Source: Streptomyces sp. NBC_01260 (GTDB lineage: Bacteria; Actinomycetota; Actinomycetes; Streptomycetales; Streptomycetaceae). From it: a DNA stretch of 64,000 nt. A program made the translations under genes and the position numbers. Below the pieces are notes generated by a model, which made no database searches, had not been told where the DNA came from, and saw only the letters and a list, made by a program, of their open reading frames with translations. The stretch lies in the NCBI RefSeq assembly GCF_036226405.1, contig NZ_CP108464.1, forward strand, positions 806,001 through 870,000. The letters are read 5' to 3'. Each line of letters begins with the position of its first letter. Position 1 is the first letter of the stretch. Below, one piece after another: positions 41,488-50,253 of the stretch.

Positions 41488-42738
41488 CTAGAGCTGTGCG
41501 GTGGTGTGGACGGGGGTGTGCACGGAGTTCTTCGCGGCGCTCTCCTCCACTGCCGCCAGCACCCGCTGCACCTGCAGTCCGTCCGCGAACGACGGTGTGG
41601 GAGCGGAGCGTTCGGCGATCGTCCGGACCACGTCGCGGGCCTGGTGGATGAAGGTGTGCTCGTATCCGAGCGCGTGCCCCGGCGGCCACCAGGCCTCCAG
41701 GTAGGGATGCTCGGGCTCGGTGACCAGGATGCGCCGGAAGCCGGCCGTGGTGGCGGGCTCGGTGTGGTCGTGGAAGGACAGCTCGTTGAGCCGTTCCAGG
41801 TCGAAGGCGAGCGAGCCCAGCTCCCCGTTGATCTCCAGCCGCAGCGCGTTCTTCCGGCCGGCTGCCATCCGCGTCGCCTCGAAGGAGGCCAGTGCGCCGG
41901 AGGCGAGCCGGCCGGTGAAGAGCGCCGCGTCGTCCACCGTCACCGCCCCTCGCGCACCGGTGTCCGCCGCCCCGGACAGGCCCGCCGCCGGGCCCGCCCG
42001 CAGGGGCCGTTCGCGTACGAAGGTCTCGGTCACCGCCGACACCCCGACCAGCAGCTCCCCCGCCAGGAACTGGGCGAGGTCCACGATGTGCGCCCCGAGG
42101 TCGCCGAGCGCGCCCGAGCCCGCGTGCTCCCGCTCCAGCCGCCAGGTGAGCGGTGATCCCGGGTCGACCAGCCAGTCCTGGAGGTAGGTGGCGCGAACGT
42201 GCCGCAGGGTACCGAGCCGCCCCTCGGCGATCAGCTTCCGGGCGTAGGTGAGGGCGGGGACCTTGCGGTAGTTGAAGCCGACGACCGCCACCTGACCGCG
42301 GGCGGCGGCGCGCTCCGCCGCCTCGGTCATGGCCTCCGCCTCCGCGACCGTGTTGGCGAGCGGCTTCTCGCACAGCACGTGCTTGCCCGCCTCCAGGGCC
42401 GCGATGGCGATCTCCGCATGACTGTCGCCAGGGGTGCAGATGTCGACGAGCTGCACGTCGTCCCGGGCGATCAGGGCCCGCCAGTCGGTCTCCGCAGCCG
42501 CCCAGCCGTGCCGGTCGGCGGCGGCCTCGACCGCCCTGCGGTCGCGTCCGCAGATCGCGGCGAGAGCCGGTCTCATCGGCAGCTCGAAGACGTGGCCGGC
42601 GGTGCGCCACCCCTGCGAGTGGGCGGCGCCCATGAACGCGTATCCGACCATACCGACCCCGAGCGTCGGTGCGCTCGCCATCGGCCGGTACGTCGGCGGC
42701 GCCGCCGCCTCCTGCTCCGTCTCTTCCCTACGGGCCAT
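41488..42738 (-). CDS. Gfo/Idh/MocA-family sugar oxidoreductase
   Basis: A 416-residue NAD(P)-dependent dehydrogenase. The Rossmann motif is GVGMVGYAFMGAAHSQGW (about residues 27-44), with the family's CEKPLANTVAEAEAM (catalytic Lys in EKP) and the C-terminal GALGDLGAHIVDLAQFL, where the His is the usual catalytic partner. These enzymes oxidise inositols or sugars, often at C3. The start at 42738 carries a charged 20-residue extension before the Rossmann fold. It follows the ABC transporter genes and precedes the TIM-barrel isomerase, consistent with catabolism of the imported sugar. Confidence 0.9.
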   Translation of the reverse strand: MARREETEQEAAAPPTYRPMASAPTLGVGMVGYAFMGAAHSQGWRTAGHVFELPMRPALAAICGRDRRAVEAAADRHGWAAAETDWRALIARDDVQLVDICTPGDSHAEIAIAALEAGKHVLCEKPLANTVAEAEAMTEAAERAAARGQVAVVGFNYRKVPALTYARKLIAEGRLGTLRHVRATYLQDWLVDPGSPLTWRLEREHAGSGALGDLGAHIVDLAQFLAGELLVGVSAVTETFVRERPLRAGPAAGLSGAADTGARGAVTVDDAALFTGRLASGALASFEATRMAAGRKNALRLEINGELGSLAFDLERLNELSFHDHTEPATTAGFRRILVTEPEHPYLEAWWPPGHALGYEHTFIHQARDVVRTIAERSAPTPSFADGLQVQRVLAAVEESAAKNSVHTPVHTTAQL

Positions 42739-42806
42739 CCGGACTTCCTCCTCATCGATGGTTCGGTGGGTGCGGCAGGAGGGTCAGCACCCTCCTGCGG
42801 GGCGGT

Positions 42807-43847
42807 TCAGTTGAAGCCCGTCGGCAGGTACTGCTCGATGTTCTCCTTGGTGACCACCGCCGAGTAGAGCGTGAGGTTGGTCGGGATCTCCAGCTCGGAG
42901 AGACCGGCGACACCCTTGCCCTGGCCGAGCGCCCGGGCCAGGTCGATGGCCGAGGCCGCCATGGTCGGCGGGTAGAGAACGGTGGCCTTCAGCACACTGT
43001 TGTCTGCCTTGATCGCGTCCATCGCGGACTTGGCCCCGGCCCCGCCGACCATCAGGAACTCGTCCCGGCCGGCCTGCTGGATGGCGCGCAGCGCGCCCAC
43101 GCCCTGGTCGTCGTCGTGGTTCCACATGGCGTCGAACTTCTTCTGCGCCTGGAGGAGCTGGGCCATCTTCGCCTGGCCGGACTCGACGGTGAAGTCGGCG
43201 GCCTGACGGGCCACCAGCTTGATGTTGGAGTAGTTCTTCAGCGCGTCGGCGAAGCCCTGGCTGCGCTGCTTGGTGAGCTCCAGGTTGTCGATGCCCGCCA
43301 GCTCGACGACCTTGGCGTTCGGCTTGTCCTTGAGCTGTTCGCCGATGTACGTACCGGCGTTGAGGCCCATCCCGTAGTTGTCGCCGCCGACCCAGCAGCG
43401 GTACGCCTGCGGGGAGGCGAAGATCCGGTCCAGGTTGACGACGGGAATGCCCGCCCGCATCGCCTCCAGGCCCACCTGGGTGAGCGCCTTGCCGTCGGCC
43501 GGGAGGATGACGAGGACGTCGACCTTCTTGTTGATGAGGGTCTTGACCTGGCCGATCTGGGCGGCGGTGTCGTTGGAGCCCTCAGTGGTCTCCAGGGTCA
43601 CCTCGGAGTACTTCTTCGCCCGCGACTTGGCGTTCTCGTTGATCGCGTTGAGCCAGCCGTGGTCGGCCTGCGGACCCGCGAAGCCGATGGTGACCGGCTT
43701 GCCCGGCTTGTCGTCGGCGGCGGGCGCGTTGCTCTGCGCCGCGGTGTCCTTCTCCTTCGGGTCGTTGCTGGTGCAGGCGGTCAGGAAGGCGCCCGCGGAG
43801 ACTGCTGCGGTGCCGAGGAGCAGTCCTCTGCGGCTGGTTTCTGGCAT
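42807..43847 (-). CDS. Sugar ABC transporter substrate-binding lipoprotein
   Basis: A 346-residue receptor. The N-terminus SRRGLLLGTAAVSAGAFLTACTS combines a twin-Arg start with the lipobox LTAC, so it is a lipoprotein. The mature part is a type I periplasmic sugar-binding fold (TIGFAGPQADHGWLNAINENAK; VVNLDRIFASPQAYRCWVGGDN; YPPTMAASAIDLARAL), as in CUT2-type receptors for pentoses or inositols. An alternative ATG at 43865 would add six residues. It follows the permease by 71 bp and delivers sugar to it. Confidence 0.9.
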   Translation of the reverse strand: MPETSRRGLLLGTAAVSAGAFLTACTSNDPKEKDTAAQSNAPAADDKPGKPVTIGFAGPQADHGWLNAINENAKSRAKKYSEVTLETTEGSNDTAAQIGQVKTLINKKVDVLVILPADGKALTQVGLEAMRAGIPVVNLDRIFASPQAYRCWVGGDNYGMGLNAGTYIGEQLKDKPNAKVVELAGIDNLELTKQRSQGFADALKNYSNIKLVARQAADFTVESGQAKMAQLLQAQKKFDAMWNHDDDQGVGALRAIQQAGRDEFLMVGGAGAKSAMDAIKADNSVLKATVLYPPTMAASAIDLARALGQGKGVAGLSELEIPTNLTLYSAVVTKENIEQYLPTGFN

Positions 43848-43918
43848 GGCTGTCAAACCCTTCATCCGGTGCGTGGGCATACGGAACAGGCAGGAGCTGG
43901 GGGAGAGGTGAGCTGCGG

Positions 43919-44968
43919 TCAGGTCTCCCCGTGCGCCGAGGTGCGGCGCTGGACCAGGACGGCGGCGACGATGATCGCGCCCTTGGCGATCTGCTGGACA
44001 TCGCTCTGCAGGTTGTTGAGCGCGAAGATGTTGGTGATCGTGGTGAAGACGAGGACGCCCAGCACGGAGCCGACGATGGTGCCGCGGCCGCCGCTGAGCA
44101 GGGTGCCGCCGATGATCGCGGCGGCGATGGCGTCGAGCTCGTACAGATTGCCGTTGGTGTTCTGGCCGGAGCCGGACAGGATGATCAGCATGAAGGCGGC
44201 GATGCCGCAGCACAGTCCGGACAGCAGGTAGAGGTAGAGGCGCTGGCGCCGTACGTCGATGCCGGCCAGCCGGGCCGCTTCCGCGTTGCCGCCGACGGCG
44301 ACGGTGCGGCGGCCGAAGGTCGTACGGTTCAGCACCAGCCAGCCGACGACGGTCACCGCGGCGAACATCATGACCAGCGGCGGGATGCCGAGGACGTAGG
44401 AGTCGGGCAGGCCCAGGTCGAGGACGGACTTGACCGTGACGATCTGGGTCTTGCCGTCGGTGATCTGGAGGGCCATGCCGCGGGCGGATGCGAGCATCGC
44501 CAGCGTCGCGATGAACGGCACCATCCGGCCGTACGCGATGAGCAGCCCGTTGACCAGTCCGGCACCGAGGCCGACGAGCATCGCGGTGAACAGGATGCCG
44601 GCGAAGCCGTACTCCTGGGTGGCGAGTGTGGTGGCCCAGACCGAGGCCAGGGCGACCATGGCACCGACCGACAGATCGATGCCGCCGCTGGTGATGACGA
44701 AGGTCACCCCGACGGTCACGACGCCGATGACGGACGCCTGGGTCAGGATCAGCTGAAGGTTCCCGGAGTCCAGGAAGGCGTCGGGTTCGGTGATGCCGCC
44801 GACGACGATCAGTGCGGCGAGGACACCGAGCAGTGAGAGGTTGCGCAGGTCCGCGCGCAGCCCGAGGGCTCGCGGGGATCTGTCCTTCTTCGGGGACGCG
44901 GGGACGGATACGGGCGCGGCGCCCTTGTCCGGCCCGCTCTGTTGTGCCGAGGAGACGGGCTGCGTCAT
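43919..44968 (-). CDS. Sugar ABC transporter permease (CUT2 type)
   Basis: A 349-residue RbsC-like permease with about eight to ten membrane helices. Signature stretches are GVTFVITSGGIDLSVGAMVAL, VPFIATLAMLASARGMAL and LYELDAIAAAIIGGTLLSGGRGT. Unlike the ribose system elsewhere in the window, it is not fused to its receptor. The ATG overlaps the ATPase stop as ATGA. It forms a complete importer with the flanking ATPase and lipoprotein. Confidence 0.93.
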   Translation of the reverse strand: MTQPVSSAQQSGPDKGAAPVSVPASPKKDRSPRALGLRADLRNLSLLGVLAALIVVGGITEPDAFLDSGNLQLILTQASVIGVVTVGVTFVITSGGIDLSVGAMVALASVWATTLATQEYGFAGILFTAMLVGLGAGLVNGLLIAYGRMVPFIATLAMLASARGMALQITDGKTQIVTVKSVLDLGLPDSYVLGIPPLVMMFAAVTVVGWLVLNRTTFGRRTVAVGGNAEAARLAGIDVRRQRLYLYLLSGLCCGIAAFMLIILSGSGQNTNGNLYELDAIAAAIIGGTLLSGGRGTIVGSVLGVLVFTTITNIFALNNLQSDVQQIAKGAIIVAAVLVQRRTSAHGET

Positions 44969-46491
44969 GACGTCGGGCTCCCTTCCATCACGAGGTCGAG
45001 TACGCGGTGCTCGTCGAGCTCCCTGGCGTCCGCCGTATGCACGACGCGGCCTTCGCGGAGCACCAGCACCCGGTCGGCGAGGCCCAGGACTTCGGGCACT
45101 TCGCTGGAGACGAGCAGTACGGCGAGGCCTTCGTCGGCCAGCCGTCGGATCACGGCGTAGAGCTCGGCGCGGGCGCCGACGTCCACCCCGCGGGTCGGTT
45201 CGTCGAGCAGCAGCACCCGGCAGCCGCGCAGCAGCCAGCGGGCCAGGACCGCCTTCTGCTGATTGCCGCCGGAGAGGGTGCGGACGGGGGTGTCCGGGTT
45301 GTCGGGGCGCAGCGAGAGTTCGCGGGTGGCGGCGCGGGCCGCCTTGCGCTCCGCGCCCCGGTCGAGCCAACCACCCCTGGAGAAGCGGGACATGGAGGAG
45401 ACGGAGACATTGCGGGTGACGGATTCGAGCATCAGCAGGGCCTGCGCCTTGCGTTCCTCGGGGGCGAGGCCGACGCCGGCCGCGACGGCGGCGCGGACGC
45501 TGCCGGGCCGCAGCGGCCGGCCGGCGACGGTGACCCGTCCGGCGGTGGCACGGCGCGCGCCGTAGATCGTCTCCAGGATCTCGGAGCGCCCGGAGCCGAC
45601 CAGGCCGGCGAGGCCGACGATCTCGCCGGGCCTGAGTTCCAGGTCGACGGGGGCGAACTCGCCCTTCCTGGAGAGGCCTTCGACCTTGAGCACGGGCTCG
45701 GCGCCGGAGTCCTCGGGGACGGCTCCGGGCCTCGGCGGGAAGACGTACTCGACATTGCGGCCGGTCATCATGGCAACGATGTCGCGCGTCGGGGTGGTCT
45801 CGGCGGGAAGGCCGACCGCGACGGCCCGGCCGTCCTTGAGTACGGTCACCCGGTCGCCGATCCGGCGGATCTCCTCCAGCCTGTGGGAGATGTAGACGAC
45901 GGCAACCCCGTCGGCGGTCAGGGAGGCGACGATGCGGAAGAGATTGGCGACCTCGTCGGGGTCGAGGGCCGCGGACGGTTCGTCCATCACGATGAGCCGT
46001 ACGTCGTGGGAGAGCGCGCGGGCCATCGAGACGATCTGCTGCTGGGCCGCGGAGAGTTCACCGACCGGGCGGGCCGGGTCGATCTCCGGGTGGCCGAGGC
46101 GCTTCAGCAGTGCGGCGGCCGCGGTGCGGCCCTCGCGGGTGCGGACGACGAAGCCCGCGCTGGTGGGTTCATGGCCGAGGAAGACGTTCTCGGCGACCGA
46201 CAGCCCCTCCACCAGGTCGAGTTCCTGGTAGATGGTGGCGATCCCGAGACGCATCGCGGTGATGGGCGACTTGAGTACGGCGGGTGAGCCGCGCCAGGTG
46301 ATCTCGCCGCCGTCGGGCTGGTGAGCCCCGGCGAGCACCTTGATGAGGGTGGATTTCCCGGCCCCGTTCTGGCCGAGCAGACAGTGGACCTCGCCGGCCT
46401 GGACCTCCAGGTCGACGCCGTCGAGGGCGCGCACGCCGGGAAACGACTTGGTGATGCCGGACATGGTGAGCAGGGGTGGTTCTGGAGCCAT
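44965..46491 (-). CDS. Sugar ABC transporter ATP-binding protein, two ABC domains
   Basis: A 508-residue protein with two ABC cassettes. Domain 1: GQNGAGKSTLIKVLAG, LSAAQQQIVSMARAL and MDEPSAALD. Domain 2: GLVGSGRSEILETIYG (degenerate Walker A, normal for this family), LSGGNQQKAVLARWLL and LDEPTRGVDVG. This is the CUT2 arrangement seen in RbsA/XylG/IatA. It is the first gene of the operon after a 203-bp gap downstream of the ROK gene. The exact sugar is unknown; inositol, xylose or a disaccharide are options. Confidence 0.93.
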   Translation of the reverse strand: MAPEPPLLTMSGITKSFPGVRALDGVDLEVQAGEVHCLLGQNGAGKSTLIKVLAGAHQPDGGEITWRGSPAVLKSPITAMRLGIATIYQELDLVEGLSVAENVFLGHEPTSAGFVVRTREGRTAAAALLKRLGHPEIDPARPVGELSAAQQQIVSMARALSHDVRLIVMDEPSAALDPDEVANLFRIVASLTADGVAVVYISHRLEEIRRIGDRVTVLKDGRAVAVGLPAETTPTRDIVAMMTGRNVEYVFPPRPGAVPEDSGAEPVLKVEGLSRKGEFAPVDLELRPGEIVGLAGLVGSGRSEILETIYGARRATAGRVTVAGRPLRPGSVRAAVAAGVGLAPEERKAQALLMLESVTRNVSVSSMSRFSRGGWLDRGAERKAARAATRELSLRPDNPDTPVRTLSGGNQQKAVLARWLLRGCRVLLLDEPTRGVDVGARAELYAVIRRLADEGLAVLLVSSEVPEVLGLADRVLVLREGRVVHTADARELDEHRVLDLVMEGSPTS

Positions 46492-46694
46492 GACAAATCC
46501 CCTCGGCGGGTGCCGGTGAGCGGGCAGGGCGCAGTGCAGTCCCGGGGTGTCCCCGGACCCCGGCCGCGGCGCGGGGACAGTGCCTTCTTGCTGGCCGGCC
46601 GGGTGTCGGTCCGGCGGGAAGTGGATCGGACGGGAGAACGATCAGGCGGGTGGTGCGCGGCTCTCACACGGCGCCGCGGGCCGGTGGTGCTGGG

Positions 46695-47885
46695 TCAGGC
46701 CGGTGAGAAGAGGTGGTCGCTGATGAGCCGGGCCGCGCCGATCACTCCGGCGGCGGGTCCCAACTCGCCCAGCACGATGGGAAGGTTGCCGGTGGCCAGC
46801 GGCAGTGACTGCCGGTAGACCTGGGTCCGGACGCTGGCGAGCAGCGTGTGACCCAGTCCGGTCACCCCGCCGCCGATCACCACCAGACCGGGGTTGAAGA
46901 AGCTGACGAGTCCCGCGATGACCTGACCGACCCGGTTGCCGCCTTCGCGGATCAGGTCGAGCGAGGTGGCGTCACCCGCGGCCGCGGCGGCGGCCACATC
47001 GACGGCGGTGAGTTTCCCGGACGCCGCCAGCCGGGCCGCGAGCTCCGTGGACTGTCCGGCACGGGCCGCGTCCTCGGCGTCGCGGGCCAGTGCGGCGCCG
47101 CTGAAGTGGGCTTCCAGGCAGCCCCGGTTGCCACAGGCACAGGGGCGCCCGTCCGGTTCGACCTGGATGTGGCCGATGTCGCCCGCACTGCCCGTCGTAC
47201 CGCGGTGGACCTCTCCGCCGACGACGATGCCGCAGCCGATACCGGTGCCGATCTTGACGCAGAGGAAGTCGCCCACGGAGCGGGCGACGCCCGCGTGCTG
47301 CTCCCCCATCGCCATCAGGTTCACATCGTTGTCGACCATCACGGGGCAGCCCAGCTCCTGGCTGAGCGCCTCGCGGACCGGGAAGCCGTCCCAGCCGGGC
47401 ATGATCGGCGGTGCGACCGGAATCCCCTCGGGGAAGCGGACCGGTCCCGGTACGCCGATGCCCGCGCCGTCGAACCCTTCGGCGAGCCCGGAGGCCCGGA
47501 GCTTGGCCGCCATGGACAGCACCTGCTCGAAGATGGCGACGGGGCCCTCGCGTACGTCCATGGGGTGGTTGAGGTGGCCCAGGACCTCCAGCTCCGCGTT
47601 GGTGACCGCCACATCGACCGAGGTGGCGCCGATGTCGACACCGAGGAAGCGCAGTGCCGGGGCGAGCCGGATGTTGTGCGAGCGACGCCCGCCGCGGGAT
47701 GCGGCGAGTCCGTCGGCCACGACAAGGCCGGTCTCCAGCAGTCTGTCCACCTCGACGGCGAGCTTGGAGCGGGAGAGATCGACCTGATCCCCCAGCTGTG
47801 CCCGCGAGTTGGGCCCGCCGTCGCGCAACAGTCGGAGCAGTCGCGCCTGATGCGCATTCGCGGGTCGTGCCGTCATACGTCTCAC
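46695..47885 (-). CDS. ROK-family transcriptional regulator
   Basis: A 396-residue repressor. Residues 1-70 form a winged helix (RLLRDGGPNSRAQLGDQVDLSRSKL). The ROK domain follows with ATP/sugar-kinase-like motifs (FLGVDIGATSVDVAV) and the zinc motif GRPCACGNRGCLEAHFSG. The GTG at 47885 is 4-5 bases from GGAGGGG; an ATG at 47876 is an alternative. It faces the same way as the ABC transporter genes. The dyad at 47986-48008 is about 100 bp upstream and also occurs upstream of the giant secreted protein, so this regulator likely controls itself and that gene in response to the imported sugar. Confidence 0.9.
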   Translation of the reverse strand: MRRMTARPANAHQARLLRLLRDGGPNSRAQLGDQVDLSRSKLAVEVDRLLETGLVVADGLAASRGGRRSHNIRLAPALRFLGVDIGATSVDVAVTNAELEVLGHLNHPMDVREGPVAIFEQVLSMAAKLRASGLAEGFDGAGIGVPGPVRFPEGIPVAPPIMPGWDGFPVREALSQELGCPVMVDNDVNLMAMGEQHAGVARSVGDFLCVKIGTGIGCGIVVGGEVHRGTTGSAGDIGHIQVEPDGRPCACGNRGCLEAHFSGAALARDAEDAARAGQSTELAARLAASGKLTAVDVAAAAAAGDATSLDLIREGGNRVGQVIAGLVSFFNPGLVVIGGGVTGLGHTLLASVRTQVYRQSLPLATGNLPIVLGELGPAAGVIGAARLISDHLFSPA

Positions 47886-47985
47886 GCGCCCCTCCCCGCC
47901 ACATCGGCCTGTCCGTCGGGCTTTGGAGGGGAACGTAGCAGCGCCCGCCCGGAGTGGGAAGAAGTTGCGCAGGAATCCACCACAA

Positions 47986-48008
47986 CTTTCTCCACCCTGA
48001 GGACAAAG
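47986..48008. promoter_or_regulatory. Candidate ROK-family operator, copy 2
   Basis: CTTTCTCC-N7-GGACAAAG, same architecture and spacer as at 40317-40339. It lies 101-123 bp upstream of the ROK GTG. An overlapping AAGTTG/CAACTT inverted repeat spans 47962-47988. Confidence 0.65.
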
Positions 48009-48075
48009 GGGTGCGGCGTCGGCCCCGGAGGGAGTCGGCGCCCGCCGTCGGCGGCGGGCGCGACAATGCCCCCGA

Positions 48076-48110
48076 TCGCCGGGCGGGCTGATTCCTCAGC
48101 CGGCGTTCGA
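48076..48110. repeat. REP-like hairpin downstream of the GntR gene
   Basis: CGCCG (48077-48081) and CGGCG (48101-48105) enclose a second stem GGCTG/CAGCC (48086-48090, 48097-48101) around ATTCCT. This G/C-rich form is common after Streptomyces genes and may serve as the GntR terminator. Confidence 0.5.
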
Positions 48111-48130
48111 GGGCATGGAAAGCGCGGGGG

Positions 48131-48808
48131 TCAGCCCTCTTCGCGCTCGTGGTAGGTCCGGCGGGTGTGCTCCGTGTGGGCTCGCATGATCGCCGTGGCC
48201 TGCTGCTCGTCGCGCGAGGAGATCGCGGCGATCAGGGAGCGGTGCTCGATCCAGGACCCGGTGCCGCGCCGGCGGGCGACGGGGGTGTAGTACCAGCGGA
48301 CCCGGCGGTCCACCTGGCCGGCCAGCTCGGCGAGCACGACGTTGCCCGCCAGCTCCATGACCTTGGCGTGGAAGGCCGCGTTGGTCGCGACAGCCAGGTC
48401 CACGTCGTCGTCGGCGACGGCCTGCTCACCCTTGGCGCACAGCTCCTCCAGCGCGGCGATGCCCGACGTACCGGAGTTGGCGGCGGCGAGCCGGGCGGCC
48501 TCGGCCTCCAGGAGCGTACGGACCGAGAGCAGTTGGTCGGCCTCGTCCTCCGTGGGTTCATGGACGAACGCGCCCTGGGCGGGCCGCAGATCGACCCAGC
48601 CCTCGGTGTTGAGCCGCTGCAACGCCTCGCGCACCGGCTGCCGGGACACCCCGAGATGGCCGGCCAGCTCGCTCTCGACCAGATGCTGGCCGGGACGGAG
48701 CGCACGGGTGGTGATGAGTTCCAGCAGCGCCTCGTAGACACGCTCGCGCAGCGGACCGGGCCGTTCCAGCTTCGGCACAGCCCCCGGCGGCAGCCCTGTG
48801 GACAACAT
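48131..48808 (-). CDS. GntR-family (FadR/FCD) regulator
   Basis: A 225-residue regulator. The N-terminal winged helix (LRERVYEALLELITTRALRPGQHLVESELAGHLGVSRQPVREAL) is GntR type, and the C-terminal helical FCD domain has the metal/ligand residues in NAAFHAKVMELAGN and IEHRSLIAAISSRD. FadR-like members commonly sense acids or acyl-CoAs. The start at 48808 gives a normal length. It lies 63 bp after the FabH-like gene in the same direction. A 13-base element found just upstream of its start recurs upstream of fabH, suggesting it controls both. Confidence 0.9.
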   Translation of the reverse strand: MLSTGLPPGAVPKLERPGPLRERVYEALLELITTRALRPGQHLVESELAGHLGVSRQPVREALQRLNTEGWVDLRPAQGAFVHEPTEDEADQLLSVRTLLEAEAARLAAANSGTSGIAALEELCAKGEQAVADDDVDLAVATNAAFHAKVMELAGNVVLAELAGQVDRRVRWYYTPVARRRGTGSWIEHRSLIAAISSRDEQQATAIMRAHTEHTRRTYHEREEG

Positions 48809-48839
48809 TGCGGTCCCCCTCCAGCGACGAGCAATTGCT

Positions 48840-48852
48840 TATCGTCTACAGT
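48840..48852. promoter_or_regulatory. Candidate GntR site, copy 1
   Basis: On the minus strand this reads ACTGTAGACGATA, 32 bp upstream of the GntR start. The same 13-mer with one change is at 49961-49973. GTCTAC is repeated here (48844-48849, 48851-48856), as GntR half-sites often are. Confidence 0.45.
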
Positions 48853-48871
48853 CTACCGAGCGCAAGGCCCC

Positions 48872-49822
48872 TCAGGGACAGCGGATCACCTGACCCGCGT
48901 AGCTGAGGTTCCCGCCGAAGCCGAAAAGCAGCGCCGGAGCGCCGGTGGCCACCTCGCCCCGCTCCACCAGCTTGGACAGGGCCATCGGGATCGAGGCGGC
49001 CGACGTGTTGCCGGAATCCACGACATCCCGGGCGATGACGGCGTTGACCGCGCCGATCTTCCTGGCGACCGGTTCGATGATCCTCAGATTGGCCTGATGC
49101 AGCACCACCGCGGCGAGATCCTCGGGGGTGATTCCGGCCTTCTCGCACACCTTGCGCGCGATGGGCGGCAGTTGGGTGGTGGCCCAGCGGTAGACCGACT
49201 GCCCCTCCTGGGCGAAGCGCGGCGGCGTCCCCTCGATCCGTACCGCGTCCCCCATCCCGGGCACGGAACCCCACAACACCGGCCCGATCCCGGGCCGGCC
49301 GGCCGCACCGGAGTCGGCGACCACGACCGCCGCACCGGCGCCGTCGCCCATCAGCACACAGCTGGAGCGGTCGGTCCAGTCGACGATGTCGCCCATCTTG
49401 TCGGCGCCGATCACCAGAGCGCGGCTGGCCGCTCCGGCGCGCACGGCGTGGTCGGCGGTGGCGAGGGCGTGGGTGAAACCGGAACAGACCACGTTGATGT
49501 CCATCACCGCGGGCGACGTCATACCGAGCCGGGCGGCGACCCTGGCCGACATGCTCGGCGACCGGTCGATCGCCGTGGAGGTGGCGACCAGGACCAGGTC
49601 GATGTCCACGGGCTGCAGCCCGGCGGCAGCGAGGGCCTTGGCCGCCGCGTGCGCGGCCAGCTCGTCCACCGGCTCGTCGGGGCCGCCGAGGTGACGGGTC
49701 TTGATGCCGACGCGGCTGGTGATCCACTCGTCACTGGTGTCGACCATGGCCGCCAGGTCATGGTTGGTGAGCACCCTGGCGGGCTGATAGTGGCCGAGCG
49801 CCACGACACGTGAGCCGGTCAT
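48872..49822 (-). CDS. 3-oxoacyl-ACP synthase III-like protein (FabH family)
   Basis: A 316-residue thiolase-fold condensing enzyme. The catalytic triad is complete: Cys113 in VVCSGFTHAL, His242 in VVLHQANLRI and Asn272 in DSGNTSAASIP. GFGGNLSYAGQVIRC at the C-terminus is also typical. FabH enzymes start fatty acid synthesis from acyl-CoA and malonyl-ACP; stand-alone copies often feed secondary metabolism. It is not within a fab operon; its partner is the downstream GntR regulator, so it is probably a regulated accessory copy. The start at 49822 gives a normal N-terminus. Confidence 0.9.
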   Translation of the reverse strand: MTGSRVVALGHYQPARVLTNHDLAAMVDTSDEWITSRVGIKTRHLGGPDEPVDELAAHAAAKALAAAGLQPVDIDLVLVATSTAIDRSPSMSARVAARLGMTSPAVMDINVVCSGFTHALATADHAVRAGAASRALVIGADKMGDIVDWTDRSSCVLMGDGAGAAVVVADSGAAGRPGIGPVLWGSVPGMGDAVRIEGTPPRFAQEGQSVYRWATTQLPPIARKVCEKAGITPEDLAAVVLHQANLRIIEPVARKIGAVNAVIARDVVDSGNTSAASIPMALSKLVERGEVATGAPALLFGFGGNLSYAGQVIRCP

Positions 49823-49960
49823 GTTCAGGTTCCCCTCGCTACATATGGCAGGAACCATCCAGTCTTGGTCGCTACCGCTCGGTACAGGGGCACGTGATCC
49901 CACAGGATTCCCGGCCGACGATTGGAGGCTTGACAACAGCCTTGACCGCCTGGACCGCAT

Positions 49961-49973
49961 ACTGTAGACAATA
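49961..49973. promoter_or_regulatory. Candidate GntR site, copy 2
   Basis: ACTGTAGACAATA lies 139 bp upstream of the fabH-like start and differs from copy 1 by one base. GTCGAC and GACAG follow at 49978-49989. The site could also affect rightward transcription toward fdhD. Confidence 0.45.
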
Positions 49974-50071
49974 TTCTGTCGACTTGACAGTGTGAAGGGC
50001 AAGCCCCTGGAACTCGGCGTGCTGCTCGCGGCGGTCGTCGAGCCGGCCGCTCCGGCCGGGGTCCCCGTTCC

Positions 50072-50248
50072 GACGCCGCGCGCCGTGTGCGCGTCTGCGC
50101 CCGCTGCGGTGTCGGCTGCGACGTCACCCTCCACGTGCAGGACAATGAGATCGTCAAGGTCACCTCGCCGCACGACAACCCGGTGACCCACGGCAATCTC
50201 TGCATCAACGGCCGCTTCGGCTTCCAACACGTACAGAATCGGGTCTAA
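50072..50248 (+). pseudogene. C-terminal remnant of a formate-dehydrogenase iron-sulfur protein
   Basis: The frame ending at 50248 reads VCARCGVGCDVTLHVQDNEI, then VKVTSPHDNPVTHGNLCINGRFG, the 4Fe-4S molybdopterin-type motif (CxxCxxxC ... C) found in Streptomyces formate-dehydrogenase-like proteins. There is no start codon in this frame; an in-frame TGA lies about 85 bp before the recognisable part. Several residues differ from the usual consensus as I recall it (CAYCGVGC, CIKGRFG). It is therefore a scrap of a larger gene. Its stop is 5 bp before the fdhD ATG, so the original order was probably subunit then fdhD. Confidence 0.7.
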
Positions 50249-50253
50249 CGGTC

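Noticed and set aside
49992..50186. A 64-codon plus-strand frame starting GTG before fdhD
   Set aside because: It overlaps, in another frame, the recognisable iron-sulfur motif of the formate-dehydrogenase remnant and has no similarity itself.
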